DNA of 64,000 bases from Hirudinaria manillensis (taxonomy: Eukaryota > Annelida > Clitellata > Hirudinida > Hirudinidae). Location of the stretch: positions 2,964,642 through 3,028,641 of the forward strand of contig CM067532.1 in the NCBI GenBank assembly GCA_034509925.1. The letters are read 5' to 3'. Position 1 is the first letter of the stretch. Each line of letters starts with the position of its first letter. The translations under genes were made by a program, and so were the position numbers. Of this stretch, positions 61,838-64,000 are shown in pieces. The notes below the pieces were generated by a model that was not told the origin of the DNA, did not search any database, and saw only the letters and a list, made by a program, of their open reading frames with translations.

Positions 61838-63684
61838 AGTCATCAAATGTAGTCATCATCATCATCATCATCATCATCATGATGTGATGACCGTTGCAAT
61901 CATCGTCTCCATTATCTGCTTCCATTGTAAATGTAAACAAAACAACTTTTTTTTTTAAATTTAAATTTCTGCATCATTTCATTTAATTTAAAAATAAATT
62001 TAAAATTAATTTATAAATTTATAAATTCATGACACAAAGACGTGTTAGGGTTGAACCTAGAAAAAGTATTGCATATCACAGAAATTAGTTTATATTTTAT
62101 ATAATTTATATTTTTTAATAGTTAATATCGTTTTATAAATTGTTAGTAATTATTAATTATTTACATTATATTTTAATTCATATTATTATTAACATTATAA
62201 TTAATATTCTTAAAACATGACAAATTCCAACTCAGTATTGACCGATGCGTAATAACGAAGCTGCAATAATTAAAATAAGGAGAGTCATAATTTAATATTT
62301 TCTCCTCTAAAACTGCGCAGAATTTGGAATGGTGCTGTGAATATATTATTGTGGACGATGCTGGATGCAAATAAAGACATGTTTGTTTTCCTGCCTGTCT
62401 CATTACAAATACCATCTTTTGGTGGGTGGAGGGATGTTCGCCCATAACAAGCCCCAAATCTAGACCACGGTACTGCCACAACCCCCTACCCAAAATAACT
62501 CAGTGCCCTTCGGACTCCAATCCTGATGATTTGATAGAAAATTCTAATATGAAATGTGATCCATGATTATGTCGAGTCACGTGTTTGCATATTCCATCTT
62601 TTTGTGCTCTGCTTCCTGTCGTTCCCCTTTCGATGAAATTGGGTTTTTACTAATTACGATTCGGACTTCATTTGAGTTCCGAGAAATTCGTGATTTAAAA
62701 CTTTAACATTAATTTTGTTTTGATTAAACGATGCTGTTCGTCGAAGCAAGAATATTTTAAATATATTTTTTTCATGCTTTGCAGTCCATCGATTTTGAGA
62801 CCTTCAAGAACTTCTTGAAGACGTACTTAGAGGCATCGGTCCCCGAGGACTTGTGCAAACATCTCTTTCTCTCCTTTTTGAAGAAAAAAACCCCTCCGTG
62901 CAGTCAGAAGAGGCCGCAGACAGCCAGAGATGTTCAGACTCGAGAGGGCACTATAGGTTCCCTCGCAGGGAAACACGGCGAGGCCAGGGAAAGGAAAGGT
63001 TCGAGCGGCAGAGACAAACATTTTGCGGTTATCGAAAAATGGCACGGCATCCGTTGCAAGATACCGGGACTGAACGTCGTCAGGAGAGCAGGTGGCGTAC
63101 GTTCACGTCCATTTTAAAACTTAAATTCACCTCCGGGTTTCCATCCATTTTAATCAGGAGGACCGGACTTTTCTGGCTTCGGCTTTTCTGTTTTTGTTGT
63201 TGTCTGCGCAACGTCGTGCTAGATTGCCTCAATGAAAACAGCTTTTTGAGTTTTTATAGGAAGACTTGTAACAATATAAATATTTGATTTTATTTTGTCG
63301 GAAAATTAAATGCCTTTTTTGCACAATTTTGTTTCATTACGTAGACTTAATGAAGTTTCCATTCCTCGTGATTTATTTCTTGTTTGTATTCATTGCACGC
63401 CGACCAATAGCGCGCTTTCAAAGCAGACCCTTTGTTGATCGTACGAATGCGTTTATTTATGTTGAGAATTAATCAAAATGAAATCATTGAAATGAATAAT
63501 TTTAATTAAATTCGAGGTTCCACCTCTGCTCTCGTCCACCCTTCTTATTCCGTGACCCATCAATCGACCAGCATCGACCGCATGGCCACTTATAGTCTCG
63601 GACTTTTCGGTGATCAGACCCCTCTTTCAAACCGTAGTAGATCTTCATCCAAGAGGTCCAACCACAGCATCCACAGCATAAGCG
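54141..63684 (+). CDS. DGK (alpha/beta/gamma type): Type I diacylglycerol kinase, recoverin-homology exons (both ends beyond what is visible)
   Basis: Four exons join in phase: 54141-54225, 56696-56772, 62785-63091 and 63517-63684. The encoded stretch matches the N-terminal recoverin homology (RVH) domain of calcium-regulated DGKs: [35 protein letters not shown], then [20 protein letters not shown] and [15 protein letters not shown]. After it come a basic variable region and a Ser-rich segment ([20 protein letters not shown]), ending at a donor (AGCG|GTGAGT). EF hands, C1 domains and the kinase domain should lie right of the window. Known role: phosphorylating diacylglycerol to phosphatidic acid, ending DAG/PKC signalling. 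The first coding exon is upstream of 54141 (starts in phase 0 with ANIREVM) and was not found. Introns of 2.5 and 6.0 kb contain repeats described separately. Confidence 0.9.
54287..54387 (+). repeat. Intronic direct repeat, copy 1
   Basis: About 100 bp beginning ATTATTATCTATTTATGTAT and ending near AAACATTTATTTTCTT recur at 57008-57104 with few differences. Each copy is preceded by an AT dinucleotide run and lies shortly downstream of a DGK exon. No coding potential. Confidence 0.85.
55637..56405 (+). pseudogene. Degenerate 3' fragment of a non-LTR retrotransposon
   Basis: Frames with stops and shifts preserve pieces of a LINE C-terminus: [35 protein letters not shown] (finger-like region) and, further on, [11 protein letters not shown] followed by [11 protein letters not shown]. 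These resemble the terminal domains of REL-type RT proteins common in invertebrate genomes. No RT core is present. It is older than, and different from, the intact element at 6-10.7 kb. It lies in the 54226-56695 DGK intron. Confidence 0.6.
57008..57104 (+). repeat. Intronic direct repeat, copy 2
   Basis: Second copy of the 54287-54387 sequence (shared core TTTAAATGTATTTGAATTGG and GAATCTGATAAAAAT). It is either a dispersed short mobile element or a relic of segmental duplication around DGK exons. Confidence 0.85.
57521..57935. repeat. Long (ATGG)n array
   Basis: Over 400 bp of almost perfect ATGG tetranucleotides with a few variant units (ATCGTTGG, ATGAATGG, AAGG) toward the ends. Because the unit is 4 bp, all three plus frames read MDGW repeats, so the long open frames are not genes. 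Confidence 0.97.
58680..58745. repeat. ATC/GTC trinucleotide tract
   Basis: One of many impure CAT/CGT/GAT/GAC trinucleotide blocks in the 6-kb DGK intron (others at about 59230-59305, 60345-60395, 60545-60590, 61145-61220 and 61853-61880). None is part of a recognisable exon. Confidence 0.85.
59370..59510. repeat. TTGGTTGATATCTGG-type minisatellite
   Basis: About seven degenerate units of 17-21 bp built from TTGGTTGATATCCGGTTGAT variants, in the DGK intron. Confidence 0.7.
61378..61555. repeat. Minisatellite with internal dyad symmetry
   Basis: About five units of 33-40 bp, each containing AGCAATCATAATCAC followed by AACCAGTGGTT (a palindrome with a one-base centre) and a short AT-rich spacer. 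Unit variants include ACCGGTGGT and ACTTGTGGT. Located in the DGK intron. The open frame across it (61362-61568) is repeat-derived. Confidence 0.75.
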
Positions 63685-64000
63685 GTGAGTTCTAGAATTT
63701 GAAATTCATCTTTTGTTTCTTTCTTCAAGGTTTTTTTGCTGTTTTTGATTGTTCGACTCATTAAACTTTGTTTGTTAATGATGAAAATAGGAAGGAATAA
63801 TTTGTTCAACTTGTTGCTAATGACGAAAATACTAGTTGTTACCAGGTTTTCTGAGATTCAACTTTGAGTGGATTCAAAAGTCGATTGACTCGGTTGTTAA
63901 ATCTCTGCGCAGGGCAGAATTAAGCAAATAAGCAATTAGAAGCACATTTGTGAGAGACGTGCTTGAACTTGTAATGAGGTAAACATATCTGACAGGTTTT

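Overview
This is animal nuclear DNA. Genes are split by GT–AG introns, CDS lies in short islands in very AT-rich sequence, and the families present (astacin protease, TRAP-alpha, UQCC1, POP5, TSEN2, diacylglycerol kinase, claudin-like protein, amidated neuropeptide) are metazoan. The abundance of microsatellites, the intron style and the non-LTR elements suggest an invertebrate bilaterian. An annelid or other lophotrochozoan is my best guess, but that is inference and no species is assigned.

Layout. 0–18 kb: a minus-strand secreted astacin metalloprotease (signal peptide, prodomain, catalytic domain, EGF, CUB) runs off the left edge. Its 8.7-kb third intron holds a two-ORF non-LTR retrotransposon, and two of its exons lie between 190-bp perfect inverted repeats. 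18.8–21.1 kb: TSEN2, catalytic subunit of tRNA-splicing endonuclease (minus). 22–23.8 kb: an unrecognised single-pass membrane protein (minus). 25.5–30.2 kb: an ankyrin-repeat protein (plus) with a GC–AG intron. 30.9–32.4 kb: a dead CR1/L2-like LINE. 33.2–35.4 kb: an AXH-only protein (plus) converging on an ABHD4-like hydrolase (minus). 38.1–38.5 kb: a compact, TATA-driven neuropeptide-like precursor (minus). 38.9–47.5 kb: a dense cluster of SSR1 (plus), UQCC1 (plus), a claudin-like four-TM protein (minus) and POP5 (plus). 48–54 kb: no secure gene. 54.1–63.7 kb: the N-terminal (recoverin-homology) exons of a type I diacylglycerol kinase (plus), which leaves the right edge. Its long introns carry a degenerate LINE, a 0.4-kb ATGG array and several minisatellites.

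Functionally these are unrelated neighbours, as expected for an animal chromosome: tRNA processing (TSEN2, POP5), ER translocation (SSR1), complex III assembly (UQCC1), lipid metabolism and signalling (ABHD4-like, DGK), matrix proteolysis (astacin) and peptide signalling. Exon joins below were worked out by hand from splice sites and reading phase. Where a join is uncertain I say so. The most novel-looking items are the small amidated-peptide precursor, the REL-endonuclease LINE with an L1-like ORF1, and the perfect inverted repeat enclosing two protease exons.
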